Below are positions 1-12,900 of a stretch of DNA of 64,000 bases, one piece after another. A program made the translations under genes and the position numbers. The stretch lies in the NCBI GenBank assembly GCA_030062745.1, contig CP099845.1, positions 17,338,903 through 17,402,902 on the forward strand. The letters run 5' to 3'. The notes under the pieces are model-generated. The model saw only the letters and a program-made list of their open reading frames with translations, was not told where the DNA came from and ran no database searches. Source of the stretch: Capitulum mitella. Lineage: Eukaryota; Arthropoda; Thecostraca; Pollicipedomorpha; Pollicipedidae. Each line of letters begins with the position of its first letter. Positions within the stretch are counted from its first letter, which is position 1.

Positions 1-2350
1 TTAAAAGAAGCGCACGATATGCATAAAATGCACATCATAGTACTCCTTTTGACACACTGGATCGAAAGACACTTCGCATTCTGTCTCAGGTCATTGGTCA
101 CTGGCCCTGTCGGCAGCAGTGTGGCTTAGATGGGAATGATACTTCAGTCCTCTTAGTGGTCTCGGGGTTCTGGCGACGATGCTATTCGACGACTTGCAGC
201 AGTTACTGCTTTTGCCCTTCATCCTTCGTCAGTACCTTGTTGTATACTTGGATAAGAGTCACAGCTCGTTCGGCGAAGTCGCTAACTACCGCGATCCCGC
301 ACAGGACTTCCTTAGCGTTCGTGAAGCCAGGTGCTGTCTCCCAATCAGCGGGATTGGCGGCAAGGAAGTCCATGTTGATGCCGTAGGCTTTCAGGTTTCC
401 CACCGACTTTGCGGCAGTGAAGTCGACGATGATCTTCCTGGGACGAGAACCTCCTTTTCTGCGAGATCCACCTGCGCTCGCTGGGAGGACTCTCCGATCC
501 CTGTTCCTGGAGTGCCGCGATCATCCTCGTCTTCATCTCACACGGCACGCCCTCATCGAAGAACGACACACCAGCCAGTTCTTCGCTGGGGCACCATAAT
601 AGGTGATTGTTATAATAAATCATATGTCGACTATAATGTCATTATGGATAATAGGTGATCGGCAAACTCCTTGGAGATCCCCTTCGAAATTTCAGCATTC
701 ACATCAGGCTTGGCAGAACGGCCAGGTCGTGCACGGAAGCGCTGACTGCCGATGAAGAACAGAACCATGCACTGACGTGCAAAACAACCATGAAAGAGAC
801 GAAGCGCTTGAGTGCTCCCAATTCACTGAGAGTCACGGAGAACTGATGGCAAAGCCAGAAGATCTTGATCCCGCAGATTATGCGCCCCATCCATCTGGCG
901 CGATGGAACCATCTATCTGACACGTTGGAGAGCATCCGGCTGGGGAACTTGATTCGCCGTGGAGGCTCTTGACCAAAGGGCATAATCGAGACCTCAAAGA
1001 ACCAACGATGATCATCGCTAGGCTGGATTTCGGCGAGCTTCTCACGGCAGAAGGCGACGAAACGATCATTGGAAGGGAAAAACTCATACAACATAGTCTC
1101 GGCCACTGCTGGCTCCAGGTCTTCATACACCATAGGTTCAAACTTGTTCCAACCAATGAGTCTCCGTCTCTTCTTGAAGCTCTTGAACAAGGAGATCGCG
1201 GTCCCGAGGACGGACCGAAGCGCGTGGAGAAAGCCGCCTCTGCCACCAGATCGACGATATGATGACGACAAGCAAAGTGAAAAGGCCGTCACTCAAGCTT
1301 CTGATGAAGAAGCGTGTTTGCTCCCACAACTTGTCCAGTATTGCTGGAGGTGGTGTCGAAGCTCCTGCCGACGACGTTGTCCGAAACCTCCCAGTCTTCT
1401 AGACAAAGCGCGACAACGTCGGCTGGCGTTGCTCCGGCTCTACTTGCAACTTCCAAACACCGAAGAGCTTGGCGGCACTTCTTGGACCGGCTACAATGAC
1501 AGAGTCGATCCACCTTTTCCTTTCCATCGTCAGTAACAGTTTGCCGTCCCAGTGGACCACCAGGTTGGGTAACGCGGAGAAAGAATGCTAGATTTCGTCC
1601 GCAATGGCTTCCCTCTGCGATCTACGTGCGCGCCTGCCCGAGCTTCTGTGATCGCCAGTTCAGAGGAGTCGTGGCCGAGGACCGAAGCCGTCGCCGATAG
1701 GAAGTGAATTGCAGAGCGATCATTGAGCTTGGTCCGATCGAGGGCTGCTCCCTGACCAGGAATGGCGATGTTTTTGGCTCTCCTGCAGGGCCGCTTCGAA
1801 GGCATGGCCAAGGGCTGCGGGTCATCCCGATCTGTCAATTATGTGTTGTCGGTAGGTGAGTATTCCAGCTGGGCAGTTGCCTCATGCTCGGTCTGCTGTT
1901 TAATCTAACGGCGGGCCCTTTAAAGCTTCGGCCTACTGTTGTCGTTGAAGAGCTCGCTCCTCCTTCTCAGAAAGGAACTTATCGAATACCACCCTGACGC
2001 CTCGGCGACCTGGATCCCTTTGGGCCCAGAGAATGTCTTTATCCTCTTGGTTTTGATGATCTTAATGGTGACGACAAGGGCAAGGTCAAAAAGATTGTTA
2101 AGGTTGTCCCTAAATCCATTCTTCTTGTCAATTTCCGGGCTGAACCTCCAGAATTTGCCTTTGGTACTGGTCAAGCTTCCTGTTGAGCTTCTTTATCACG
2201 TTCCGTTCCGATGCAGTGAGAATACGGGCTTTGTTCCACACCTTCATCATTTCGCGGACGATCTGTGTTTTGACCTACCTCTGGGTAAGCCTATCCACAC
2301 GGTGGGACTGAAAATATTGCTGCAGCACTTCTCCCCGCGAAGGCAGTTCT
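1..2350 (-). pseudogene. Broken copy of an uncharacterised transposase-like invertebrate protein family
   Basis: Reading on the minus strand from about 2350 down to the window edge, consecutive blocks in different frames follow one protein layout that I recall from many uncharacterised invertebrate proteins. The order is an N-terminal block (2180-2350, with an IWEKARIP-like stretch), a LFD-containing block (1920-2174), an ALDRTK/SATASVLGHD block (near 1650-1790), HWDGK (near 1540), SFDTTSSNTG (near 1340), ACRHH (near 1280), FGPSSGP (near 1210), a long block at 699-1292 containing FCREKLAE and RARWMG, FFDEGVP (near 560), and VVSDFAERAV with LIQVYNK (203-290). Frames change at least five times and stops follow KDEGQKQ and LLQVVE, so the copy is dead. 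The spaced D, D, CxxH and E positions resemble RNase H-fold DDE transposases such as hAT or KDZ types. That role is inference. The family match is from memory, not a search. Confidence 0.7.
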
Positions 2351-3564
2351 GAGCACCGGTCAACCAAAATTCGTCTTTTTTCTCGTGGTGCAGCCATAGT
2401 GGCACAGACTTCCGTTATAAAAGGTACTTTCTGCATTGACGCAGGTGGTCCTTAAATATCCTGACGTCTAAGAACGTGCGGGAAATTGCCAGACCGGCAC
2501 CGTGGGTTGCCGTGGCATGGCAAGGCGTGGTACTTCAAATATATAAGTCATAGTCTGCAAACGATGGGCAGAATATTGGCGAGATGTTGCGGCAGCTTCG
2601 ATTCTTCCCTAAATGAGACAGTAGGTTGCCTGTCCGGGATAGTTTCTGTTAATCTAATCTATTCCCAAAATACATTTTCTCACCGAATTTTGGCCGTATG
2701 TTTTTCAACAATGCGCAGAAGTGTAAAAGCTGTCCTAACACAGGCAGAACAAACTTCTCCATTTCCAGGTTATCGGCCCCAAAATAAAAAAGTCACCTCA
2801 GATTGAAATATTCGCCTTAGGCCCGCCTCAATGAGCTATCATTAACATTCGTCATTGTCTGCAGTCTTGGCCATGCCATGTTCGTTAAGCAGATGAAGCA
2901 TGCTCATGGGTGCTCAAACCCATGCACTAGGAGCAGCAAGATTGACGGTTTTAATACATGACTGACTAATTTTCTGTTTTCCTCGCGTAAAACTCAGGTT
3001 TAACCGCCTAGTTCAATGAAGTTCTACCAATCAGGTACTGGGATTTTAGCAGGGTTTTCGGATCAGGATGATTGGTGATGACTACAGCACTGCTGGACTG
3101 TTACCGCATTCATATAAACCTTATCTCACCATAGCGAAACCGCCCTGCGCACCAGCTCGCCCTTCAGTTTTCTTGCGCTTGAACACATCAAAGATGGGTA
3201 TCATCATTTTTAACGTGCTTACGATGCAATGAAACGCCTTGGCCGCCCACCAGACAATCGCGGCATCGGGTGCCGGCGTTCTAATTACGAAACACGCTCG
3301 CCAGCGGTCACTAGGTGTTCCTGCAATACGTATTATAAAGTGATGCTTCTAAGTGTGCTCCCACATTACTCAGTGATTCAACACATCCTTCGTTGATAAC
3401 ATGCTGCTTTGCGAGCGCAGCGCTTTATGGAACACCTTCCTGGGTACGCTAGTACACCTGGCTGTTTTTTTCCTTGCATGGGCAAAGGATCTTGACTGGG
3501 GGGGGCAAAGTGCCCGACTGGGGGGGCATTTGCCCCCCCAGTTAACATGTTAAAATAGGCCCTG
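2351..3564. other. No gene recognised; contains a C/G-run hairpin
   Basis: No convincing coding frame is visible. Near 3498-3541 there are two G-runs followed by a C-run (GGGGGGGCA, then TTTGCCCCCCCAGTTAAC). These can fold into a hairpin and resemble the ends of TTAA elements elsewhere in the window. The stretch ends where the duplicated LINE segment begins. Confidence 0.4.
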
Positions 3565-6500
3565 CTAGGGTGCTCTTGTTTTGAGAGGTGAGCGTTTGGA
3601 AACTGATCTGCGAGATGGTCCAAGGAGGGTGGCTACTGTGAATTTTGCTCACGTTGGTCAGCACCGAGAAGCCTATATCTCTGCAGACTTTGTGAAAACG
3701 TAGTGACAGAGGAAAACGACAGAGTCGATAAATTCTTTGTTCGTCCATGTGTCTGAGGTATTCCATAAAGTGTTTCAGATGGTAACAAGGGTGTTCTCGG
3801 TCGCTTAGAATCCGTAGGAAGTACCGTGTGGTCATCTCCCACCTCCTCCGCGACAGTGGTGGCACGTTAGCCTCAACTCTGAGACTCTCAACCGGTGAGG
3901 TTCGCAGAGCGCCCAGTGCGATTTTCAGACAAACATTTTGTATCGTCTCTAAAGACTGAAGGGCCCTTGAGTGGTCGAAGATTTGTGCACCATATTCCAG
4001 AATTGGTCTGATCAGTACGAAGTACATACGAAGAATAGTTTTTCTATCTGCCCCGAGGCCCGAACCAGCTATGCATTTAAGGAAGGGAATTCTTTTCATC
4101 GCTCTTGCCTTAAGATATTGTATGTGAGTGGTGAAATTTAACTTGGTGTCCAGGTGTACTAAAAATTTGACGTTTTCCACGAATTCGATGGGCTGCCCAT
4201 TGAGAAGGAGATCTATCGGAGGTCTGCACTGTTCGTTTCTTATGTATTTTTTGAAAATGATTACTTTCGATTTTGGTGCGGAGAATGAGAAACCCCATTT
4301 GTTGGCCCAGTCTTCAATTCGGGAAAGAGCAGATTGGAGAGTCTGAAAAATCAACCGCAGGTTTTTTTTCCAGTGGCCCACAGAGCACAGTCATCTGCGT
4401 ACAGTGCGTGAGACACACCAGCCGGACAATCGTCGAAGAGATCATTAATCATGAAAAGAAAAAGCGGAGGAGAAATGACCCCGCCCTGGACCACACCATT
4501 GTCCAGGGGGAAGGAGTCCGAGAGGGTTCCGCTTTTAACTTGTAGTGTCCGGCCGCTGAGATAAGAATTTATAAAATGCATGAAGTGTCCACGGAAACCA
4601 TGTGATGAAGTTTTGTAAGAAGACCTGCTCGGGACACCATATTATAGGCGTACTTAACGTCGAAGAAAATTGCCAGGATAAACTTTCTTGCGAAGAAGCC
4701 ACCGCGTATGTCAGATTCAAGGCGAAGTACATGGTCAACTGTGGCTCGCCCAGGGCGAAAAGCACATTGGTATTTCGGCAGAATTTGGAATTTTTCGGCG
4801 TGTCACAACATCCTGGAGTTCACCATTCTTTCCAAGATTTTGCATAAACAAGAAGTAAGTTGAATTGGTCGGTAGGATTCAGGTGTGTCTGTAGGTTTTC
4901 CTGGTTTTAAAAGAGGAACCACAAAAGCGTGCTTCCAAGTCGTGGGGATTCTGATCTGTGTCCACACATAATTGAAGAAAGCAAGGAGTCTGCTTCTTTG
5001 GGTGTCGTCAAGCTACTTGAGAAATTCATGGTGAATGAGATCCGGACCAACCGATGTTGAACCGGATGAATTTATGGATGAGTTCAGTTCGAGCAAAGAG
5101 AAAGGATGGTTGTATGGCTCTGAGTTGTTTGAATCGAGATCAAAGTTCGGCATGTTGTGTGTCATGAGACTGTCTTGGATACGAAAGCCTGGGTCAAAGT
5201 TTGTGGAGGACGACAGTTGGGAGTAAAATTGACCGAGGTGATTGGCCACGTCTTTTGGGTTATCTACCTGGATTCATTGGATTTTGAGAACTGGAAGAGG
5301 ACGCTGGAAGCTTCTTTTGTATATGAAACTTCGAACAGTATCCCATAATGTGTGCACGGGTGTGGAGGTGGAGAATGTACTCAGGAGCTGTAGCCAACTG
5401 GACCGCTTAGCTGCTCGAATAGTTCGTCTGGCTTTGGCTTTTTCCTTTTTGTAGTCAAGGAGAGGCTTGGGTTTTCTCTGTTTCGACGGAAACGGTTTAA
5501 TGCTCCTTTCGCGCTGCTATTGCCTGTTTACAAGCGTCAGACCACCAAGGACACCTGTATTTCCCTTGTGGCTTGGTCATCGTGATATGGGCTCGCGCAG
5601 TGGAAATAATCGATTGCGTTACTTTTATGCAGGCAGAGTCAACATCTGTGAATTCAGGGACGATGTGACACTGGGCTTGGAAGGAGTCCCAGTCAGCTTT
5701 TTTAATGCTTCACCCTGCTGGAGCATCGTATTGGGAATGTGTTGTTTGGGTTGAACCGCCTACGTATTTAATTGTTATCGGAAAGTGGTCACTAGAAAGA
5801 GGGTCGTTGTCAGTTTCCCATGAAAGGAAAGGAGCTAATCCGCTAGAACATAGTGAAACATCAATGTGTGATACGAGTCCAGAGAATTCATCCAGCCTTG
5901 TCGGGGGGCCGTTGTTCAAGACATGTAAAGCGTTGATTCTAGTGAGTTGTTCGAAGACTAGTCCTCCTCTGTCGCAGCGGTCAGAACCCCATAACAAATG
6001 TTTGCTGTTGGCGTCCGAACACAGTATGAATGGCGGTGGGAGCTGATCAGTGAGGTTTTGTAGATCTTGAAGAGAAATGGGTACGCCTGGAGGGAGATAT
6101 AGTGAACATACACTGATACGGCGGTTTGAAATGAGAGCCGTGCAGGCGACCGGTTGTAGGTCTGTTTGAACCAATAGCTCTCTGTGAGGTATTTTATTAG
6201 AAATGTATATGGCAGCTCCACTATGGCATCGGTGAACGTCATCACATTTTATGAACATAGAGTCTCCGGGTAGACGGAAGTCGTAAGGGGCGTATGTGAG
6301 GAAATGTGTCTCCTGTAAACATATGATATTAGAGGAACAAAACATCAGTAAAGGCTTGATTTCGGCCCATTTGCTAATTAAACCACGACAGTTCCACTGA
6401 AGAATAGTCATTAACAATGTTGTGTAGAGCCGAAGGCAGAAACCTTGGCTCTGGGAAAGTAGTGGCATTGAGTGAGATTTAGTTAAAGATGCTCTGAATC

Positions 6501-6725
6501 CCTGAAAGGGCCTGTGATCCCTGCTGCGTCCTACCATGATGAGCGGCCCCGGGGTCGACTGAGACCGGGTCTGGGCGATGGAGGTTGGTTGTCCGTATGC
6601 GGAGTTCGCGGGGGAGCCTCAGCACCAGGGTGGTGTGCGGGTGAATATGACCGGAGTGTAGGCTGCGGTGCTCTTCTGGGGACAAACTACCCAGGAGTCG
6701 CGGGGGCAGTTGCCGATGCCCCTCT
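3565..6725 (-). mobile_element. Duplicated fragment of a dead I/Jockey-type LINE (copy 1)
   Basis: This segment is about 99 percent identical by eye to 13774-16937 and lies in the same orientation. It holds the apurinic-like endonuclease domain (5710-6537: LQWNCRGL, LQETHF, LCSDANSKHLLWGS, SSDHFPI) and most of the reverse transcriptase (VVQGGVISP and YADDCALWA near 4395-4500). It carries an extra stop in the endonuclease frame at about 5720 and a 1-base loss near 4603 relative to copy 2. It lacks the RNase H region: homology stops abruptly at 3565, which is the 3' side of the element. Ordinary LINE copies are truncated at the 5' side. The other end runs into the assembly gap. It shares at least three stop codons with copy 2, so it is a duplicate of a dead copy rather than a fresh insertion. 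Confidence 0.9.
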
Positions 6726-7225
6726 NNNNNNNNNNNNNNNNNNNNNNNNNNNNNNNNNNNNNNNNNNNNNNNNNNNNNNNNNNNNNNNNNNNNNNNNNNN
6801 NNNNNNNNNNNNNNNNNNNNNNNNNNNNNNNNNNNNNNNNNNNNNNNNNNNNNNNNNNNNNNNNNNNNNNNNNNNNNNNNNNNNNNNNNNNNNNNNNNNN
6901 NNNNNNNNNNNNNNNNNNNNNNNNNNNNNNNNNNNNNNNNNNNNNNNNNNNNNNNNNNNNNNNNNNNNNNNNNNNNNNNNNNNNNNNNNNNNNNNNNNNN
7001 NNNNNNNNNNNNNNNNNNNNNNNNNNNNNNNNNNNNNNNNNNNNNNNNNNNNNNNNNNNNNNNNNNNNNNNNNNNNNNNNNNNNNNNNNNNNNNNNNNNN
7101 NNNNNNNNNNNNNNNNNNNNNNNNNNNNNNNNNNNNNNNNNNNNNNNNNNNNNNNNNNNNNNNNNNNNNNNNNNNNNNNNNNNNNNNNNNNNNNNNNNNN
7201 NNNNNNNNNNNNNNNNNNNNNNNNN
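6726..7225. other. Assembly gap of exactly 500 N
   Basis: There are 500 consecutive N. The round number suggests a placeholder of unknown true size. The left edge cuts the LINE gag region of copy 1, and the sequence to the right (from 7226) does not continue that LINE. Confidence 0.99.
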
Positions 7226-8607
7226 TCTGACATAACCCCGAGGCAGGTTGTGGTCTCCTATCCTTTGCTGGGTGCCCTGGGACCACAAAGGGCACTTGCA
7301 CAACTTAATGCATGTTTAAATATCGAAATATACGTATATTATTAGTCCTGTGGCATTAACCACTAAAATTGGCTTCTGCAACAGACTATATCGGCACTCT
7401 TCACTCTTCTTTTTCCATTGTCATTGCCAAACAACTACTTCTTGACACCACCTTGCAAGTAACATTTTGCTCAAACTGGGTCCTGTGGGGAAAGGTCCTC
7501 CATTAAAGACACATTCTACTCAAATTGTGGTTTTTTTTATGCATGTAGGCATCAAGGACATGTTTATGAATCAAAGCAGAGGTACTGTTCCTTTCAGCCA
7601 ACTTTTTTATCCGCTACATTTTACTGTAGGAAGCAGCCAGCCGTCAGTGCAAATTTATCCATTTATTTACCCCTTTTTCCTTCTGCAAAGGAAACTTGCC
7701 TGATGAATCAGGTTAGGCATGTTGATGTTGAAACTTACATCAGTTGACAATACTGGAAATTATGATGACTGCCACCATAGTATTCCAAGCAAGTACCACT
7801 GCTGTTCCTCGAATCTCCCCTGCAGGTATGTATTACCTGAACAGGTCAAAATACATTAGTGTTGTTCGCCAATAATCTGAATGAGCCAAGATACGTCAGT
7901 GTTGTCTGTCAAAATAATTTGCGCCATTTTGGTAACTGGATCTGGTGCAGCAAAGCAGAGTGTTGGATAATCATCGTGATCCAAGGTTTGCTTGTGTATT
8001 TTCCACCTGCCCTTTGGTCCTTTCTCTAGTATTTTGTACTGTATTTTGCTGATTGGTATCATTGTCAATAAATACAATAACTAAATTGCGTGAAGAATAT
8101 TGGTCAAGATGACCAAATGCACTTTCCATTTCCATAATAATCTATAAGCAATCTTAAATATCCCCTGGAGTGTGTTTATGAGATACCAGAAAACCAGATA
8201 TATTCCCTTTAAGGATGTGCTTTCATAAAGTCATCTATGATTTACAGAAGTCATCCTTCTGTAATTTACTTCCATAATACCTTTTAAACTAATTTCACTG
8301 AACTTTATAGTACAAATTGCCTGTCACAACCCCTCCCCTCCAATACCCAATGTCTGGATGTTCCCATATAGGTTTTGGGCACCCACAATCATTTCCGGGA
8401 AACGACACCCATGCCTTGCAGGACAGACCCATACGCACATCACTTTTCATGGCTGGACATATTGTGTCATACTTCAGTGCTCAGTGACACAAGAAAATAT
8501 TCTGGAAAACTCAGCTCCAAATAAGATTTACCAAAAAGTCTACGAATTATTTTAAATGACATGTTAAAACCCCTGCATGTGAAAATTACACCACACTCCA
8601 AACTTCG
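7226..8607. other. Unassigned AT-rich sequence
   Basis: No domain or repeat is recognised. A 73-residue minus-strand frame at 7856-8077 shows no family resemblance that I know and no flanking splice pair that I trust, so it is not called as a gene. Confidence 0.3.
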
Positions 8608-8974
8608 GCAATCCTTTAGAAGCGCACGCCATAAACCAAGCACACTGGATGACACATATACGGCGCGCATGGCAAAAGGAGACGTCAGCTGTTGCAAGAA
8701 ACAACATTATGAACTGGAGCTCCAGGGTCGTGGATCACCTACTATTCGCTAACCTAACCTAACCTAACCTAACCTAACCTAACCTAACTTAACCTAACCT
8801 AACCTAACCTAACCTACTGTGTAAAACAAGAGCGAACAGTAGGTGATCTACGACCCTGGAGCTCCAGTGCATAATGTTGTTGTTTCTTGCAACAGCTGAC
8901 GTCTCCTTTTGCCACGCGCGCCGTATATGTCATCCAGTGTGCTTGGTTTATGGCGTGCACTTCTAAAGGATTGC
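8608..8974. repeat. Inverted repeat with about 143-bp arms enclosing telomeric repeats
   Basis: The left arm (8608-8750) and right arm (8831-8974) are reverse complements with only a few mismatches and a 3-bp indel. Shared blocks include GGAGACGTCAGCTGTTGC, CTGGAGCTCCAGGGTCG and CCAAGCACACTGGATGACA. The 80-bp spacer holds the (CCTAA)n array. The structure resembles a foldback or MITE-type element. No target duplication was found. Confidence 0.9.
8750..8816. repeat. Interstitial telomeric repeat (CCTAA)n
   Basis: About 13 tandem AACCT units (TTAGG on the minus strand) occur with one variant unit (AACTT). TTAGG is the common arthropod telomere unit. The array sits inside an inverted repeat with ordinary sequence on both sides, so it is interstitial and not a chromosome end. 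Confidence 0.95.
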
Positions 8975-9229
8975 CCCAAACTTCCCCACAGAAAAGGGCA
9001 CCCTGGTATCTGTTATGCAACTTGCTAAGGAAACTACGAGAGCAAAGGGAAAAAATGCACCAAGTTCAGGATCTACACCGATTCCTGACTTCATTTCCAA
9101 AAATGACAAGAAATAAGGATGCAGGGAGTTAAATCATCTGGGGCTGACGATAGACACTGCAATGGGCTTCAGAACTTACTCCTGATTACTAGTAGGGGCT
9201 CAGGAGCACCTGAATCCCAACTTAACTAG

Positions 9230-9569
9230 TTTTTTTACGCTCCTACCTGATTAAAATACGTTCTAACCTAATCAAAAATCATTAAGGTATACCCCATGGG
9301 CCTACTCAACGCTTCAGCTCGTGGGCTGCCGACGTTACGCTGCCCCCACTGGGTTCCCGAGCCTATTGTGCCTCTACGAGTAGATATGAGGAATTGTTCA
9401 ACGTACTGCAATCCGACCGACCCCCCCCTAGCAACTCCGAGAATCTGCACCCCAACGCGTCCCTTGTGACCGTGCTTTGCCTACCGCTTCGTTCTTGTCT
9501 TGTGGAGTTAGGGCGCCGCTGCGCCCACCCTTAGGGTCGTTGACCTAAGGCCTGATGGTATGACCAAAG
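9230..9569 (-). other. Probable LINE 3' UTR
   Basis: This is GC-rich non-coding sequence directly after the ORF2 stop at 9570. It ends in a run of seven A on the minus strand near 9230. It is assigned by position only. Confidence 0.5.
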
Positions 9570-9939
9570 TTATTTAACAGCAATCTTGGGTGCTAAATAG
9601 TGCATAGTTAAACTAAACAGTGGAGGACAGAAGCATGTGGGAAAATGTCTCATCAGAGGTGAGAGAACAAGTGGATTTGTTTGAGAAAACACATCAGGGC
9701 TTTTATAACCAGTTCGTTGTTTCCTAATATACCGTGTAATCAGTCGTAGTTTTTCTCTTTCTCTCTGGTACGTCTGGTAGTCAAAGAGTATGTGCCATAC
9801 GGAAAGGTATGAGTGACATGGGACACATCGAGGTCTGTCTAAGTGATTTATTATGTGTGAATGAGTCTGTCTTGTGTGTCCCAGTTGTAACCGTGCCAAA
9901 ACAGTTTCTTCCCGACGGTTTTGGCGGTAGCTGGTATCC
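9570..9939 (-). pseudogene. C-terminal part of LINE ORF2 (zinc-knuckle tail)
   Basis: The frame contains YRQNRREETVLARLQLGHT, then a C-x2-C...H...C-like tail (CVPCHSYLSVWHILFD) and TYQREREKLR. This is the usual end of ORF2 in RNase H-bearing I/Jockey LINEs, just downstream of RNase H. The last cysteine of the usual knuckle appears replaced (HILFDYQTY where a cysteine is expected). The frame ends with a stop at 9570. It continues the ORF2 found at 13199-16749 once the inserted DNA is removed. Confidence 0.85.
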
Positions 9940-12900
9940 AGGGACAACGGATTGCATTTTCGGCTGGGGGGGCAAGATCTGTCGGATCAACAGCCAACCT
10001 CATTTGGGTTACTTTCTTCCCCCATCCCGAAGAAAATAACTGAACTTCGCTTTTTTGCTATCACCAAATTTTTATTTAAATAAGGAAAGTTTTTTCCAGG
10101 TTTTGGCTCTAGTGCACACTTGTGTTCTCCAAAATGCGCGGATTTTTCTTTTCAAGTCTGTACCCATTGCCATTTTTCAGGTCTTTGCCCTTAGGCATCC
10201 ATCTACGTAATGACGAATAATGCAAACTTCTGCTTGTTATTATGTTTGCGTTCATATCACGAATTTAACATTATTATAAAATGCATTTGTAAACGGTTGA
10301 AGGGCAGTTTCCTCCCACAACATTAAATCATAACTGGACACTTAGTAACAAAACTCTTACAGACTATCATACAAGAACCAAATCATTATCTCAAGCACTT
10401 GCCAAAGCAGCTTTGCCTGTCCGCCACACACACATAATGTAACAATGGCAGCGCCAAATCTCTGACATAATGGATCAGGGGCGTAGCCAGGATTCTGCCC
10501 AGGGAGGAGGGCAAATCGAATCAAGGGGACCCTCGAAACCAATGGGAGCCCTTGCCAAAGGCGGATCCAAGATTTCTCTAAGGTGGGGAGAGGGGTGGAG
10601 AAAAATGGTTGGCGCGGGACCCCCATTTTTTGCCCTTCAGATATGGAAAATGACGCAATGCTGCTTTTTACAATATAAGATAACCAAAAAATTCAAACGC
10701 GTCATCTTATTTCACGAAATTCTGCGTTTTGTTTCCAACACAGTGCCCGAAATATGGACAAAAAAGGCAAGATTTTAGGCGGCTCCGTCCCTCTCTTCAT
10801 TTCAAATGTCGTGTCTGTATCTGGTCCAGGAGTCCGTCTGCCCCCCCCCCCCAATCGCGTAGCTTCTGGATTTTTCTTTTAGTTTAGGTTATTTTAGTTT
10901 AGTTTAGTTTTGTTAGTTCAGCTTAGTTTAGGTTCCCTCTTGCAGTTACAGGGGCACTTTTGGTGATCTCGGGCCGTCTGCCGTGCCAGGATCCTCTAGT
11001 GGTCTCAGGTTCATTTTACAAACTCACGTGTCCCGCGGGACGTCTCAGGCGCTCCTTTGGCAGTTTCAGGAGCACCTCGGACAGTTTCAGGGACCCATCT
11101 GGCAGTTTCAGGGACGCTTAAGCCATCTCGGATTCCTTCCTGTTGTCCCTGGGACGTTTTTGCCGTCTAAGGAGCCCCTCAGGCGCTAAAAAGGGCCCTG
11201 TGTAAGCCGCTCTCTGCTGTGACAGGGGCGCCTCTTGCAATCGTCTAAGTCCTGTGGCCGTTTCACGAGCAGTCTGGACGTCTCGAGGTCTAGTAGTTTC
11301 AGGAGCCCCTCTGGTCTTCTCAGTGGCCCCTATTGCTAGAGACTTCTAGTTAGCAGTCTCAAAGGTCTCTCTCTAGCAGTCTCAGTGGACCCCTTGCGGT
11401 CCTGGATACCTCTCTTATCGTCTCTGGGAAACATTTTTGCCATCTCAGGAGCCCTCTGGCAGTTACAAAACCCCTTTTGGCAATTTCAGGGCCCCTATGC
11501 AGCGTCATAGACCCTCTAAACGTCCCCGGTGGTCCCCATGGCTGTATCAGGGGTCTTCCTCTGTTACATAAGGTATACCTGGCAGTCTTTTAGGGCCCCT
11601 CTAGCCGTAACAATTCTAGACGTTTTGTTGGCGCTTCATGGGCCTCGCTGGCAATCTTAGGATCTTGCCCGTGTCAGGAGCCCGCTTATTATATTCGGGG
11701 ACCCTCTGGCCGCCCAGCGCCCCCATAAAGCCCAAATACCGTCTCAGAGGCATTCTTATTGTCATTGTCTCGCAGGGGTCCTGCGACCTTTTTGGTGGTC
11801 TCAGCGGTCATCTGCGGCGTACAGGCCCATCTTACCGTCCCAGATATCACCTGACCTTCCCGGGGGCCCCTGACAGCATCAAGAACCCTCAAGGTTTCAA
11901 AAAAGCCAGTGTAGCCCATTTGTGGCTCCTCTCGAGATTGAGTAGGTTACCGACGAATCCCCTTTCAGGGGGGCCTCTCTGGCTGGCCAGGGTCTCCTTA
12001 TGCCGTGCTAGGCACCATCTAAAGTTCTTTCCTTCTCAGGTGCCTCTCTGGCAATGTTAGCGGTCTCATGGACTCTGCCATGTTGGGGCCCCTTGCAGTC
12101 CCAGGGGCCCTCGAAGAGTTTCAAGGACCCTTCTTTCTATCTTAGGGGCCATCTTACCGTGCCAGGGTCTCAACCCTCCTGGGGGCCCTCTGACTACATC
12201 AAGAACCTTCAGCTTTTCATTCACAGGGGCTCCCTAGGGACTCAGTCCTCATCTTGGCTGTCTCAGGGGCCCTATGAGTCATCTGGCGGTCTCGGGACCA
12301 GTCTGCCGTACTGGGACCCTGTTGTGGTCTCAGAGGGCCTTTGGGAGCTTCAGGGACCCTCAATGCGTCTCAGAGGTCATCTAGCCCTCCAGGAGGACTC
12401 TCTGACTGCATCAAGAGCCCGCCAGGTTTTTATAGAGACCCTGTGAAGCTCATACGGAGCCCCTTCGGGCGTCCTTTTAAGTCTGACAGGGGCCCATTCT
12501 CAGTCCTCAGGGGGGAGGGACGACCACCCCAATTGGAGCTGCGTCTGGCCCTCGTAATGAGTGGGGCCCCATGTGGTTAAAATTACTGTCGGTTTGTAAA
12601 GGTACCTCGTTGAAGTGTTAACGGGTCCATGCTCACCTGTAAAGACGTTCCTGGCGACCTGGCGGATGTCTGTTATTGGTCGGCAGGGGCATCTTTACAG
12701 GAAAAGAGGGGTTCCTGAATGGTCGTTTAGGGGCACCTGTTTGCCAGGGGGGCCACTGCCTGTCTATGGAGGGCATTCCATCTGTCTGTAAAGGGTCCAT
12801 GTCGAACTCTGGAGGCAGGGGCAGGGCCCTTTTTTCCAGACTGAAAGGAGGTTCCTTCAGAGGCTGGCAGGGGTCCTTTATGGGTCCACAGGGAGCCGTC

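Noticed and set aside
699..1292. Intact gene of 197 residues on the minus strand
   Set aside because: It matches the middle of a larger family whose other parts lie in other frames, so it is a pseudogene fragment.
6479..7345. ORFs spanning the N block
   Set aside because: The frame is open only because N is unreadable.
8750..8816. Chromosome end
   Set aside because: The array is only about 67 bp and has ordinary sequence on both sides.
11638..12446. ORFs of 130-140 residues in repeat A
   Set aside because: The sequence is a degenerate short-period repeat. The similar ORFs in repeat B follow from DNA homology, not from selection on protein.
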